Below are positions 1 to 6,950 of a DNA stretch of 39,536 bases, in pieces (the first letter of the stretch is position 1; each line of letters begins with the position of its first letter). The notes under the pieces were generated by a model that worked only from the letters and a program-made list of their open reading frames with translations, was not told the origin of the DNA and searched no databases. The DNA is from a virus. The stretch is taken from the IMG/VR virus record IMGVR_UViG_3300022752_000168, positions 1-39,536 of that record. One strand, written 5' to 3'. The translations under genes were made by a program, and so were the position numbers.

Positions 1-86
1 GCGCACTTCGCCAACAGGCTGCAACAGCGACCGCACGCACGACCGGGCGCGCTGCTGGCGGCGCCGGCGCATCTCAGAACCGATAA
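1..86 (+). CDS. C-terminal end of the large ejection-type protein (gene crosses the window junction)
   Basis: The frame starting at base 3 encodes 27 residues (ALRQQAATATARTTG...) and stops with TAA at 84-86, ten bases before the tail-fibre ATG. No start codon with a ribosome binding site precedes it. The open gene at 37475-39536 ends with one leftover base that, joined to bases 1-2, makes a CGC codon and continues exactly in this frame, giving a protein of about 715 residues. I therefore treat it as the 3' end of that gene on a circular or circularly permuted molecule. If the window is instead an arbitrary cut from a larger genome, it is the tail of some upstream gene. Confidence 0.75.
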   Translation, partial: ALRQQAATATARTTGRAAGGAGASQNR

Positions 87-95
87 GAGGCCGAC

Positions 96-1223
96 ATGCC
101 CACCCAAACCTCTGTCTACAACCTCAACAAGCCCACAGTCTCCGGCGACCCCGACACCTGGGGCGGCTCGACGGGGCTTAACGGCACGATCGACAAAACC
201 GAGGCCGCGCTGAAGGCGACCGCGACGACGGGCTCGAGCAATGCCTACGTCCTGTCGAGCGGACTGACGCTCGCCGCATACGCCACGGGCCTGACGCTGC
301 GGATCATTCCGAACTTCACCAACAGCGGCGCCGCGACGATCAATGTGGACGGGCTCGGCGCCAAGAACGTCACGAAGCTTGGCGCGACGGCGGTGGCGTC
401 GGGGGATATTACGAGCGGGCGGATTTACACGCTTGGGTACGACGGAACGCAATTTCAGATCGTCGAAATCAACGCGATTGACCCGACGCTGGCGACCATC
501 GCCGCGCTCACGCCGACGACGGACCAGTTCATTTACTTCACTGGCACGGACACGGCTGCGACCACGGGCATTACGTCAAGCGGGCGCACGGCGCTTGCAG
601 GCGCGACGGCGGCGGGATCGTCCATGATGACGGCGGCAAGTGCTGCCGCGCAGACCGCATTGCTGAACGCCTTCACGGGCGACAGCGGGTCGGGTGGCGT
701 TAAGGGCATGGTGCCTGCGCCATCGTCGGGCGATGCTTCAAAATTTCTCAAGGGCGACGGCACATGGGCGGTTGGCGGCGGCGCATGGGGCTCGCCGATC
801 GCCTCGTGGACATATTCGACCGGCGTCACGCAAGTCGATTTCACGGGGCTGTCGGCCTATACGGAACTGCTGGTCATCGCGCACAACATCCAATGGAGCG
901 GCGGCGACGACCTCGCCGTCCGCTGGTCCACGGACAACGGCTCAACCTTCATTGCGACGAATTACGAAAGCGGCCCCTCATCGACGATGGCGCAGATGAG
1001 CGCGGGCGCGGCGTTCACCAAAGGGCGCGGCGTGATGCACATACTGAATTGGAACAGCGCATCGCAAAATACAAACGCAATTCCGCTTGGCAGCGCATCT
1101 GCTGGCGGAAGCCTGACGCCCATCATCGACTCGACGGTTCGCGCAAAGAACGCGTTGCGCGTCCTTGCTGTGGCCGGGAGCACGTTCACCGCCGGTTTCA
1201 TCCGCATTTACGGCAAGGCGTAA
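96..1223 (+). CDS. Tail fibre / receptor-binding-type virion protein
   Basis: This 375-residue protein is rich in Thr, Ser, Gly and Ala and has almost no Cys. It opens with PTQTSVYNLNKPTVSGDPDTWG, a start common in phage tail-fibre proteins, in which a short particle-binding segment is followed by beta-rich repeats. Residues 40-130 (TLRIIPNFTNSGAATINVDGLG and following) resemble fibre modules of the 'trivial amount, then position and time' type; the C-terminal third (about 230-375) looks like a compact beta head domain. It is followed after 2 bases by a small fibre-associated gene and preceded by the ejection protein. The SD is the run AAGAGG about 6 bases before the ATG. Fibre assignment is by composition and position; the receptor is unknown. 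Confidence 0.65.
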   Translation: MPTQTSVYNLNKPTVSGDPDTWGGSTGLNGTIDKTEAALKATATTGSSNAYVLSSGLTLAAYATGLTLRIIPNFTNSGAATINVDGLGAKNVTKLGATAVASGDITSGRIYTLGYDGTQFQIVEINAIDPTLATIAALTPTTDQFIYFTGTDTAATTGITSSGRTALAGATAAGSSMMTAASAAAQTALLNAFTGDSGSGGVKGMVPAPSSGDASKFLKGDGTWAVGGGAWGSPIASWTYSTGVTQVDFTGLSAYTELLVIAHNIQWSGGDDLAVRWSTDNGSTFIATNYESGPSSTMAQMSAGAAFTKGRGVMHILNWNSASQNTNAIPLGSASAGGSLTPIIDSTVRAKNALRVLAVAGSTFTAGFIRIYGKA

Positions 1224-1225
1224 CC

Positions 1226-1552
1226 ATGCCCCTTTATCGCGAAATCATTGGCCCGAACGGCTCGCAGATCGTGCAGCTTACTGCGGAAGAGGAGGCGGCG
1301 ATCATCAATGCGCCGCAGCCCGTCCCCGCCGAGGTGCCACAATGGCAAGCGCGCCGCGCGCTCCTCGCTGCTGGCCTGCTGACGGCTGTTGAGGCCGCTG
1401 TCGCTGCGGCTTCGCAGGACATCCAGATCACCTGGGAGTATGCGCCGAACATCGTTCGCAACTCGCCCTTCATCGCGGCGATGGCGCCGGCGCTCGGGCT
1501 GACCGACGCGCAGATTGACGATTTGTTCCGCGCCGCAGCGGCAATTACCTAA
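1226..1552 (+). CDS. Small protein of the tail-fibre locus
   Basis: The 108-residue product starts MPLYREIIGPNG and contains the pattern RRALLAAGLL...V...I...WEYA..I.R.SP.I......LGLTDAQIDDLFRAAA. Proteins with this pattern commonly sit directly after phage tail-fibre genes; their exact role (assembly or minor fibre component) is not settled. The start at 1226 is chosen because it lies 2 bases after the fibre stop, whereas the upstream extension of the frame runs antiparallel in meaning through the fibre gene and has biased, low-complexity content. The gene is probably translated together with the fibre. Confidence 0.6.
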   Translation: MPLYREIIGPNGSQIVQLTAEEEAAIINAPQPVPAEVPQWQARRALLAAGLLTAVEAAVAAASQDIQITWEYAPNIVRNSPFIAAMAPALGLTDAQIDDLFRAAAAIT

Positions 1553-1562
1553 GGCTGGACAT

Positions 1563-2264
1563 ATGAACATTCGGGAAGAAGTGGCGGCCATCCTTGAAGG
1601 ATGGACGGTGACGACGTGCGCGCAACAAGGGCATTTCTGGACGATCGCGGGCCTTGATCCGTACGGCCGCAGTCACGCGGGCTCGCGCGTCGATCCGATC
1701 GCCCTTGCGCGCGACCTGGCGCGCTGCGTTGAACCGCCGCCGATCCTTGAGGTCGCGCCGGAACCGCAGCTGGAACCATCTGAACCCCCTCCCACGGCGC
1801 AGGCGATCCAGCCCGACCTTGCGCTGACGGCGAGCGCGGGCGTCGAGGAGGCCCCACCTGCCTCGGCGCCCGCTGCGCTCGCTGATGAAGTCGAGCAGGT
1901 CGAGCCTGCGCCGCAACCTTCGCCTTCTTACCCCGGCCTGATGGTCCGCGAGGACCGCGAGAACTTCCTGCGCGGCCAGATCACGGTGCGCGCCACGCGC
2001 ATCGAACAGAACCGCCTGCAGGGGCGTTTTGACGTCAACGCGCAGGAGCGGCAGCGGTGGGGCTGGGTGACGTACCAAAACCTCCGCGCAAAAGAGTTGC
2101 CGATTCCGGACGACGTGTCGGCGGCCTACGAAGAATTCCTGGCCGCAGACGGCTGGATCAAAGCCACGAAGGCGCATGCCGACAATTTGCGAGCAGCAGC
2201 GATCAGCGTGCCGCTTGAGATGCTTGAGGCCATGCAAGATCAGATTGACGAGGGCTGGCCATGA
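1563..2264 (+). CDS. Hypothetical protein with a proline/glutamate-rich linker
   Basis: I do not recognise the family. The 233-residue product has an N-terminal segment (1-60, MNIREEVAAILEGWTV...), a low-complexity Pro/Glu/Ala linker (about 60-130) and a C-terminal helical part with several Trp residues (about 130-233). There is no signal peptide, membrane segment or peptidoglycan-hydrolase motif, so I do not call it the endolysin even though the next genes are for lysis. The ATG at 1563 is preferred over an in-frame upstream start inside the previous gene because it follows AAGG at a suitable distance. It overlaps the next start by 4 bases (ATGA). Confidence 0.6.
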   Translation: MNIREEVAAILEGWTVTTCAQQGHFWTIAGLDPYGRSHAGSRVDPIALARDLARCVEPPPILEVAPEPQLEPSEPPPTAQAIQPDLALTASAGVEEAPPASAPAALADEVEQVEPAPQPSPSYPGLMVREDRENFLRGQITVRATRIEQNRLQGRFDVNAQERQRWGWVTYQNLRAKELPIPDDVSAAYEEFLAADGWIKATKAHADNLRAAAISVPLEMLEAMQDQIDEGWP

Positions 2265-3241
2265 GCAACTGGCAGAGTTTCGGCACGGAAGAGGACCGCC
2301 CCGGCTGGGGCACGTCCTTCATGCGTCAACTGCGCATCTGGATGGGCCTCGCCTATCACTCCTCACGCGAAGGCCTGCGCAAGCTGCAGCGCACGCAGAT
2401 CAAGCTGGTGGTGCGGCTCGCGCCGCTCGACGTGGCGGATGCGGTAGCGCTCGGTGAAAAGCTGTTTCAGACGCCGCCCAAGGATGTGGCCGAAAAGCAA
2501 CTGCGCGACGCTGCGACGACCTACTTGGCCAAAGAGGCCAACACGCGCCTTGAGCCTGACGAGTGGCTGACGCTCGCGCAAGTCCTGCGCACGCTGCGCA
2601 CGGATTACCAACAAGACGTGCTGTCGCAGATGGTGCACGCGGCGTTGCATCGTGCACGGGCCAAGGTTGCAGCGCCGGCTGCGCCTGCGAAAGCGCCCGC
2701 GTACCAGGTGCAATCCTTCGCCGGCCTGCCGGGCCTCAGCATGACCATGCCCTTCGCGTACCTGTCGATGGGCTTGGCCGTCGCGGTGCTGATGCTTGGC
2801 GGGTGGGTGTGGATTGCGGAAACGCGGATCGACTCGCTGAAGCTCAAGAACGCGCAATTCCGCGAAAACCAAAAGGCCATGCTCGCCGAGAACGCGGAAC
2901 TGCGTGACCGCATCCAAGCCGACAGCGGGCGCATCAGCGAGGCGAACGCCGCAGCGATGGAAAACGCCAAGCGGGCAAGCGACGTGATCAATCGTGAAGT
3001 TGGACGACGACAAACAGAGACGGCGATGCGCCGTCGAGAGGAGGCCAGACGTGCGGCTGAACGTCAAAACAACCCTGATGGGACTATCGCTGATCCTAAC
3101 GCCTGGCTGCGCGAGCTTGCCGCTCAGCCCCTCCTATCGGCCCCAGCCATTACCTCCCCCGACGCCCCCGGCCCAGCCGGCGGTGGTCATTCCAGCGGCG
3201 TGCCTGGAGACACCGGAGGCCAGACCGGCCCCAGCCGGTGA
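2261..3241 (+). CDS. i-spanin-like inner-membrane protein with an extra N-terminal domain
   Basis: The 326-residue protein has a single membrane segment at about 163-186 (MPFAYLSMGLAVAVLMLGGWVW), followed by a heptad-like coiled coil (about 188-255) and a C-terminal region with NAWLRELAAQP. Membrane anchor plus periplasmic coiled coil is the plan of Rz-type i-spanins, which connect inner and outer membranes and complete gram-negative lysis. A lipoprotein gene with its own strong SD is nested in the +1 frame at its 3' end, the classic Rz/Rz1 arrangement. The oddity is about 160 residues before the membrane segment (canonical Rz proteins begin almost at the anchor); this helical, charged domain is presumably cytoplasmic and I do not recognise it. 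Confidence 0.6.
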   Translation: MSNWQSFGTEEDRPGWGTSFMRQLRIWMGLAYHSSREGLRKLQRTQIKLVVRLAPLDVADAVALGEKLFQTPPKDVAEKQLRDAATTYLAKEANTRLEPDEWLTLAQVLRTLRTDYQQDVLSQMVHAALHRARAKVAAPAAPAKAPAYQVQSFAGLPGLSMTMPFAYLSMGLAVAVLMLGGWVWIAETRIDSLKLKNAQFRENQKAMLAENAELRDRIQADSGRISEANAAAMENAKRASDVINREVGRRQTETAMRRREEARRAAERQNNPDGTIADPNAWLRELAAQPLLSAPAITSPDAPGPAGGGHSSGVPGDTGGQTGPSR

Positions 3242-3407
3242 ACCTGCGCCTGCACCAAACGCGGGCGAACTCGCCCTCGCTCAGTGGGCGGCGGGCGTGG
3301 CGAAGGACTACGCGCGCGACCTCGTCCTGTGGGGCGAACGGCTCGTGCTGAAACAGACGACATGCAAGACCTCGCTCGAGGCGCAGACGACAATTCCCAA
3401 GACCTGA
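3051..3407 (+). CDS. o-spanin-like lipoprotein, nested in the i-spanin gene
   Basis: The GTG at 3051 follows a strong AGGAGG (3039-3044) at 6 bases and gives a 118-residue protein with a short basic N-terminus, a hydrophobic segment and a loose lipobox LTPGC (Cys20). It continues with a proline-rich stretch (PPPTPPAQP), two further cysteines and a helical tail. Rz1-type o-spanins are small, proline-rich outer-membrane lipoproteins encoded in or over the i-spanin gene. About 190 bases lie inside the i-spanin frame and the rest extends beyond it. An upstream ATG at 2994 is also in frame, but it lacks such an SD and would put 19 charged residues ahead of the signal. Confidence 0.7.
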   Translation: MRLNVKTTLMGLSLILTPGCASLPLSPSYRPQPLPPPTPPAQPAVVIPAACLETPEARPAPAGEPAPAPNAGELALAQWAAGVAKDYARDLVLWGERLVLKQTTCKTSLEAQTTIPKT

Positions 3408-3426
3408 AAACACACAGGGGGCTGGT

Positions 3427-3777
3427 GTGAATAACGATGATTTGGATCCGCGATACCCGGATTTCCGCGCGCACGCCGCGCTGCAGGAGCGCGTGTCAAA
3501 GCTGGAAGCCAGCTTGATGCACCTGCCCAACGACGTCGCAGAACTGCGCCGTCGCCAGGACCAGATATTCGCCAAGTTGGACCTGCTCGGCGAGAAGATG
3601 GACAGCATGAAGGGCGGCCCCGTCGATCACGGTGCGCTTGCTCTGCAGCGCATGCTGGACGTGGTCGAGCGGCGCGGCGGTGCGCCTGGCCCGTCGTGGG
3701 TGGAGCGGGCGATTGCGCTCGTAGGGGCGATGGCGATTGGCGGCTTGTCGATCAAGCTGTTGGGGCTGATGGGATGA
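3427..3777 (+). CDS. Holin-like protein with coiled coil and C-terminal membrane segment
   Basis: The 116-residue product has a helical, heptad-like region at about 18-62 (LQERVSKLEASLMHLPNDVAELRRR is characteristic) and one hydrophobic segment at the extreme C-terminus (about 94-115). This resembles XhlA-type lysis proteins: coiled coil first, single membrane anchor last. It sits directly behind the spanin genes and overlaps the next membrane-protein gene by 4 bases (ATGA). The start is GTG at 3427 after an AGGGGG run. I infer a role in membrane permeabilisation; a non-lytic membrane protein is the alternative. Confidence 0.45.
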   Translation: MNNDDLDPRYPDFRAHAALQERVSKLEASLMHLPNDVAELRRRQDQIFAKLDLLGEKMDSMKGGPVDHGALALQRMLDVVERRGGAPGPSWVERAIALVGAMAIGGLSIKLLGLMG

Positions 3778-5207
3778 GGCTCGCCTTCCCGCGCCCGGTC
3801 GCGAAAGATCCGGATCCGCCAGGCGTTACGATCCCCGAAAGCCTCGTCAAGTCCGCGAAGCTGGCGAGCTGGCTGGCGTTCTTCTCGCTGGTCTATTTCC
3901 TTTGGCTCTACACGCTCGACATCGCCAGGGACCGCGCGGCAGCCCTGCAGATCAACGACGTCGGCCCGTTCATGGGCCTGGGCCTGGAATTTTGGTTTCC
4001 CTACATCATCGGCTTTGCGATGGTGGCGATCGGCATTCCGTACGTCGCCAAAATCTCCATTCCGCTGTTCATGTCCTTCCGCTGGAAGGGGCAATTCTAT
4101 GCCAAGATTTGGTCGTTGGTGATCGCCGTCTCCGTGTCGCTCGTCGTCATCGCCGGGACGTTTTCGATCCAGGGCGAAGCGGTCATGGAAAAGGGCCGCG
4201 ACAGCGCGGTCAAGGTCGAGCAGATCGGCCAAAACCGTGCGGCGATCGAGGCGCAGCTCGCGCTCGCCAAGCAAGAACTCACCGACATGATGAATAGCCG
4301 CAGCGGCTACCTCTCGCAGGCGGCGAGCGTCGGCGCGGCGCAATGGCAAGCGGAATACGTCGCCAAGTTGAAGTCCAACGATCCGAACGCTGACCGCATC
4401 ACGCGTGCGCTTGGTGCGGCCAAAGCAGCGGACGCCAAGCGTGACGAGATCAAAGCCCTGACGCTCGCCCTTGCTGCGGCGCCCACAATCGCCAGCGTGC
4501 AGCAGCGCGTGACGTCGAGCGGCACGGGCTGGATCGGCTCCACGATCGACTGGCTCGAGGGGGCGCGCGCCATGCTGCTCGCGCTCGTCATGGATATCGT
4601 TTGCCTCGTCATGCCGTGGATTGCCCTGCGCCTCGAGCAGGCGCGCAAGCTGCAAATGGATGCGGCGGCGCCACAGGTCGCGACGGTGGACGACGACGAG
4701 TCCCGCCCGTTTGCCATCGAAGACCTGCGCACCGCCGCACCGGTCACGCCGCAGCCCATGGAATGGTACGACGAGAACGGCGACCCCATGACAATGGTCA
4801 GCGCGCACCCGCGTAAGAAAGGTCGCAAGAAGGGCGGCAAGACGGGCAAGATCGATCAGGACGGCACGCAATTCGAGGTTGCGCCAATCCTCAGCGACAC
4901 AGACCCGCGCAAGGTGCCTGAGTTCGTCAATGCCGAGCCTTGGGTGGTCGATGTGGTTGCCGACATTGCTCGGCGCGTGTTGTACGGTAAGCCGCGAGCA
5001 GAAGCGCCCGCCGTTGAGCCGGAGCCGGAGCAACCGACGACGCACGCAGAGCGCGTCCTGACGATCGAAGAGGCTGAAGCCCTCGTCAGCGCCGGCACGC
5101 ACGCGTGGGACATTGACGACGCGGGCAATCGGTTCGTGCGCGAGCTGGAGGCGCAGGCGAAGGCGCTGCCGAATAATGAGGGCGTAATGATTGAGGAGCG
5201 GGCCTGA
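3774..5207 (+). CDS. Polytopic membrane protein of unknown function
   Basis: This 477-residue protein has about four membrane segments (30-49, 74-96, 111-130 and 264-286). Between the third and fourth is a polar, helical loop of some 130 residues, and after the fourth a charged tail of about 190 residues with a Lys/Arg-rich patch (RKKGRKKGGK). The start at 3774 overlaps the previous stop. No enzyme motif is visible. The layout (three segments, polar loop, one segment, charged tail) is shared by the reverse-strand protein at 5823-6551, suggesting distant relationship or similar function. Its place in the lysis region could mean control of lysis timing or superinfection exclusion; both are guesses. 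Confidence 0.6.
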   Translation: MRLAFPRPVAKDPDPPGVTIPESLVKSAKLASWLAFFSLVYFLWLYTLDIARDRAAALQINDVGPFMGLGLEFWFPYIIGFAMVAIGIPYVAKISIPLFMSFRWKGQFYAKIWSLVIAVSVSLVVIAGTFSIQGEAVMEKGRDSAVKVEQIGQNRAAIEAQLALAKQELTDMMNSRSGYLSQAASVGAAQWQAEYVAKLKSNDPNADRITRALGAAKAADAKRDEIKALTLALAAAPTIASVQQRVTSSGTGWIGSTIDWLEGARAMLLALVMDIVCLVMPWIALRLEQARKLQMDAAAPQVATVDDDESRPFAIEDLRTAAPVTPQPMEWYDENGDPMTMVSAHPRKKGRKKGGKTGKIDQDGTQFEVAPILSDTDPRKVPEFVNAEPWVVDVVADIARRVLYGKPRAEAPAVEPEPEQPTTHAERVLTIEEAEALVSAGTHAWDIDDAGNRFVRELEAQAKALPNNEGVMIEERA

Positions 5208-5779
5208 TGGGCATGACGGCGGCGCAGTTGCGGGCGTTAAAACGTGCAAGCACTGGCGCAGCTATTGGCGCCGGCGCGCTCGCGTTGCAGCCCGACGACG
5301 CCGAAGCCGCCCCGCGCATGACGCCCGAGCAGATCGCGGCGCTCAAGCGGTCGATCAAGGCGCAGACGGTCAACGACAACCGCACGGATGATTTGCAGTC
5401 GCTGCGGGCGAGTTTGGGCGTGCAGAAAGGGCCGGACCTGCGCGTTGTTTCTGGCGCTGCGGCAGGGCTGGCGCCGGGGGCGGCGGATGCGTTCAACCGC
5501 AACCTCGACACATCGCTCGACCTCGCCAGCTTCTTCGATCCATCCATGGGCTACGCAACCGAAACAGCTCGAGCGCTCAAGGACCTGCCGGGCAAGGTCG
5601 GCGGCGCGGGCACGCTTGCGCTTGCGCCTGTCGTCGGCGCGACGAACATGCTCGGCAGCATCGGCCAACTGCCCGAGGCCGCAATCGGCGGCTATGACGC
5701 GCTCAAGCGCACGCTCAAGCAGATGAAGGTGGACGCTGAGCGGCGGAAGGGGACGGACATCAAGACGTATCGGCGGTAG
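5207..5779 (+). CDS. Hypothetical Ala/Gly-rich protein, last gene of the late operon
   Basis: The 190-residue product is not a family I recognise. It has an Ala/Gly-rich segment near the N-terminus (STGAAIGAGALALQP), a helical middle (TPEQIAALKRSIKAQ) and further mildly hydrophobic Gly/Ala stretches (about 80-95 and 130-155). Such stretches resemble those in the ejection protein encoded at 37475 onward, so a virion or membrane-active role is possible, but no catalytic motif supports an endolysin. The ATG overlaps the previous stop by one base (TGATG). A strong terminator hairpin follows directly. Confidence 0.55.
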   Translation: MGMTAAQLRALKRASTGAAIGAGALALQPDDAEAAPRMTPEQIAALKRSIKAQTVNDNRTDDLQSLRASLGVQKGPDLRVVSGAAAGLAPGAADAFNRNLDTSLDLASFFDPSMGYATETARALKDLPGKVGGAGTLALAPVVGATNMLGSIGQLPEAAIGGYDALKRTLKQMKVDAERRKGTDIKTYRR

Positions 5780-5789
5780 GGCAAAGAAA

Positions 5790-5818
5790 AACCCCCGCCG
5801 CGGTGAGCGACGGGGGTT
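5790..5818. terminator. Transcription terminator between convergent genes
   Basis: AACCCCCG (5790-5797) pairs perfectly with CGGGGGTT (5811-5818), and an inner CGC/GCG pair extends the stem. Read on the reverse strand, the hairpin is followed by a run of five T, so it is a good intrinsic terminator for the reverse-strand gene at 5823. On the forward strand it ends the long late operon, but without a U-tract. Confidence 0.8.
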
Positions 5819-5822
5819 AGGG

Positions 5823-6551
5823 TTAGGCTGACTTCCGGACCCAGTCTTGCAAGTCGAAGACGTTGCCCTTGCGGGCGGCCTTCGCCTTCTCGGCCTTCTT
5901 GGCGTCGCGCTCGGCCTTGCGGCGGGCCTTCTCTGCTGCGTCCAGCCGATCCCGGCGTTGTGCGTCGGTTTCGGGTGGGGCGAGCATCGCGAGCGAGCCG
6001 GTGAGCCAGATCGCGAAGTGGATAAGCGCCGCTTTGATGAACTCCCCGATTTCCGGCTGAGCCTTTGCGATCGGCGCGGCCTTCTTGAGGTTTTCGCGGG
6101 CTTCCATTTTGACCCGGCTGTCGGCTTGGGGGTCGGCGATGATGGCCTGATCGGCCGCCATGGCGTCTGACCCAAGATACGCCGCCCGCTCGGCTTCCTG
6201 CCGGGGGATGGCGAAGCCGCTCGCAAGGTATGCGAAGGGCACCGACAGCAGCGCGAGGCTGAGTGCGGCCGCAGCCGGAGCGCGTTTGCGTTGCTCCGGT
6301 CGCGGATCGTTCGCCATCTGGGCAGACACCGTGCTGACCCAGAAGGACAGCATGGCGAGCGAGAAGGTGATGGCGATCTCGACGTAGCCAAGCCGGATCG
6401 TGTGACCGAAGAGGCTTAGCGTCGCCTTATTCACCTGCAGAATGCCGAACGCCGCGAAGGCCTCGGCTGCTGCAAGGGCGCCCCATCCGAGTGCGAACAG
6501 GGGCCAGTTCTTTGCCGCCTTGCGGCGGCGGGTGGTATTGGTGATGAGCAT
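5823..6551 (-). CDS. Four-segment membrane protein, probable lysogenic-conversion gene (moron)
   Basis: The 242-residue protein has membrane segments at about 17-39, 54-76, 92-114 and 171-191, a polar loop of about 55 residues before the last one, and a strongly basic Lys/Arg/Ala tail. It stands alone on the reverse strand between the end of the late operon and a forward regulatory gene, with its own terminator and a 165-base upstream region. An autonomous unit in opposite orientation at a module border is typical of morons expressed from the prophage, often for superinfection exclusion or host-envelope change. The function itself is not visible in the sequence. Its topology matches the protein at 3774-5207. 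Confidence 0.6.
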   Translation of the reverse strand: MLITNTTRRRKAAKNWPLFALGWGALAAAEAFAAFGILQVNKATLSLFGHTIRLGYVEIAITFSLAMLSFWVSTVSAQMANDPRPEQRKRAPAAAALSLALLSVPFAYLASGFAIPRQEAERAAYLGSDAMAADQAIIADPQADSRVKMEARENLKKAAPIAKAQPEIGEFIKAALIHFAIWLTGSLAMLAPPETDAQRRDRLDAAEKARRKAERDAKKAEKAKAARKGNVFDLQDWVRKSA

Positions 6552-6570
6552 TAGGTTGATTCCTGATGTT

Positions 6571-6612
6571 GACCCCCGCTCGTCGAGCTGCCAGGCGGGG
6601 CGGGTGGGGGTC
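6571..6612. promoter_or_regulatory. Inverted repeat in the moron leader region
   Basis: GACCCCC (6571-6577) and GGGGGTC (6606-6612) are perfect inverted copies enclosing about 28 GC-rich bases. On the reverse strand this would form a hairpin in the 5' leader of the membrane-protein gene, 20 bases before its ATG; on the forward strand it is followed by GGTTTTC. It may be an attenuator or mRNA-stability element. No assigned operator resembles it. Confidence 0.4.
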
Positions 6613-6658
6613 GGTTTTCAAAGAGCGTCGGCAGGGATGTTCGGTCCCGTCCTGAGCG

Positions 6659-6713
6659 CTAATCTAGCTCTAATAGCGCCCTTGTCAAGCCCTAATAGCG
6701 TGCTATCTTCCGG
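6659..6713 (+). promoter_or_regulatory. Promoter embedded in 11-bp phased repeats
   Basis: Units starting CTAAT occur at 6659, 6670 and 6692; at the intervening and following 11-bp positions the units begin CTTGT (6681) and CTATC (6703). CTAATAGCG itself occurs twice (6670 and 6692), 22 bp apart. Inside the array lie a -35-like TTGTCA (6682-6687), a 16-bp spacer and a -10-like TATCTT (6704-6709), ending 7 bases before the ATG at 6717. One-turn spacing suggests cooperative binding of a small protein on one DNA face, most simply the ribbon-helix-helix protein encoded next. Binding is inferred. Confidence 0.55.
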
Positions 6714-6716
6714 GGC

Positions 6717-6950
6717 ATGAAAGAGACCTCAAAAGCCGTGAAAGCCAGCCGCGAACGCGCCGGCGCCAAGTCAACCTCTATCTACCTGACGGACGAGCAG
6801 AGGGAGGCGCTGGACGCCTTCAAGAAGCGCGTCGGCGCAGCGGGGCGGGGCGAGGCCATAGCGATCGCGATCGCTGCGTTTGGGCGCAATGAGCCCACGC
6901 AGGCGGACGTGCTGGAGTGGATCAAGAACAACACGAAGGAGCGCAAATGA
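6717..6950 (+). CDS. Ribbon-helix-helix-type DNA-binding protein
   Basis: The 77-residue product has a basic N-terminal tail, then a beta-strand-like STSIYLT (about 19-25) followed by two helices (DEQREALDAFKKRV and GRGEAIAIAIAAFG). This is the strand-helix-helix order of Arc/MetJ-type repressors, which dimerise and bind tandem repeats. The 11-bp repeats overlapping its own promoter are the obvious candidate target, implying autoregulation. Its ATG lies 7 bases behind a -10-like TATCTT, so the mRNA may be leaderless. It overlaps the next start by 4 bases. Confidence 0.6.
   Translation: MKETSKAVKASRERAGAKSTSIYLTDEQREALDAFKKRVGAAGRGEAIAIAIAAFGRNEPTQADVLEWIKNNTKERK

Noticed and set aside
764-1225. 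Extension of the fibre-associated frame upstream of 1226
   Set aside because: It overlaps the fibre gene in another frame, and the ATG at 1226 lies 2 bases after the fibre stop.
3627-5249. 540-codon reverse-strand open frame opposite the membrane-protein gene
   Set aside because: The forward frame has clear membrane segments and a coupled start; the reverse product is an Arg/Asp/His-rich shadow.
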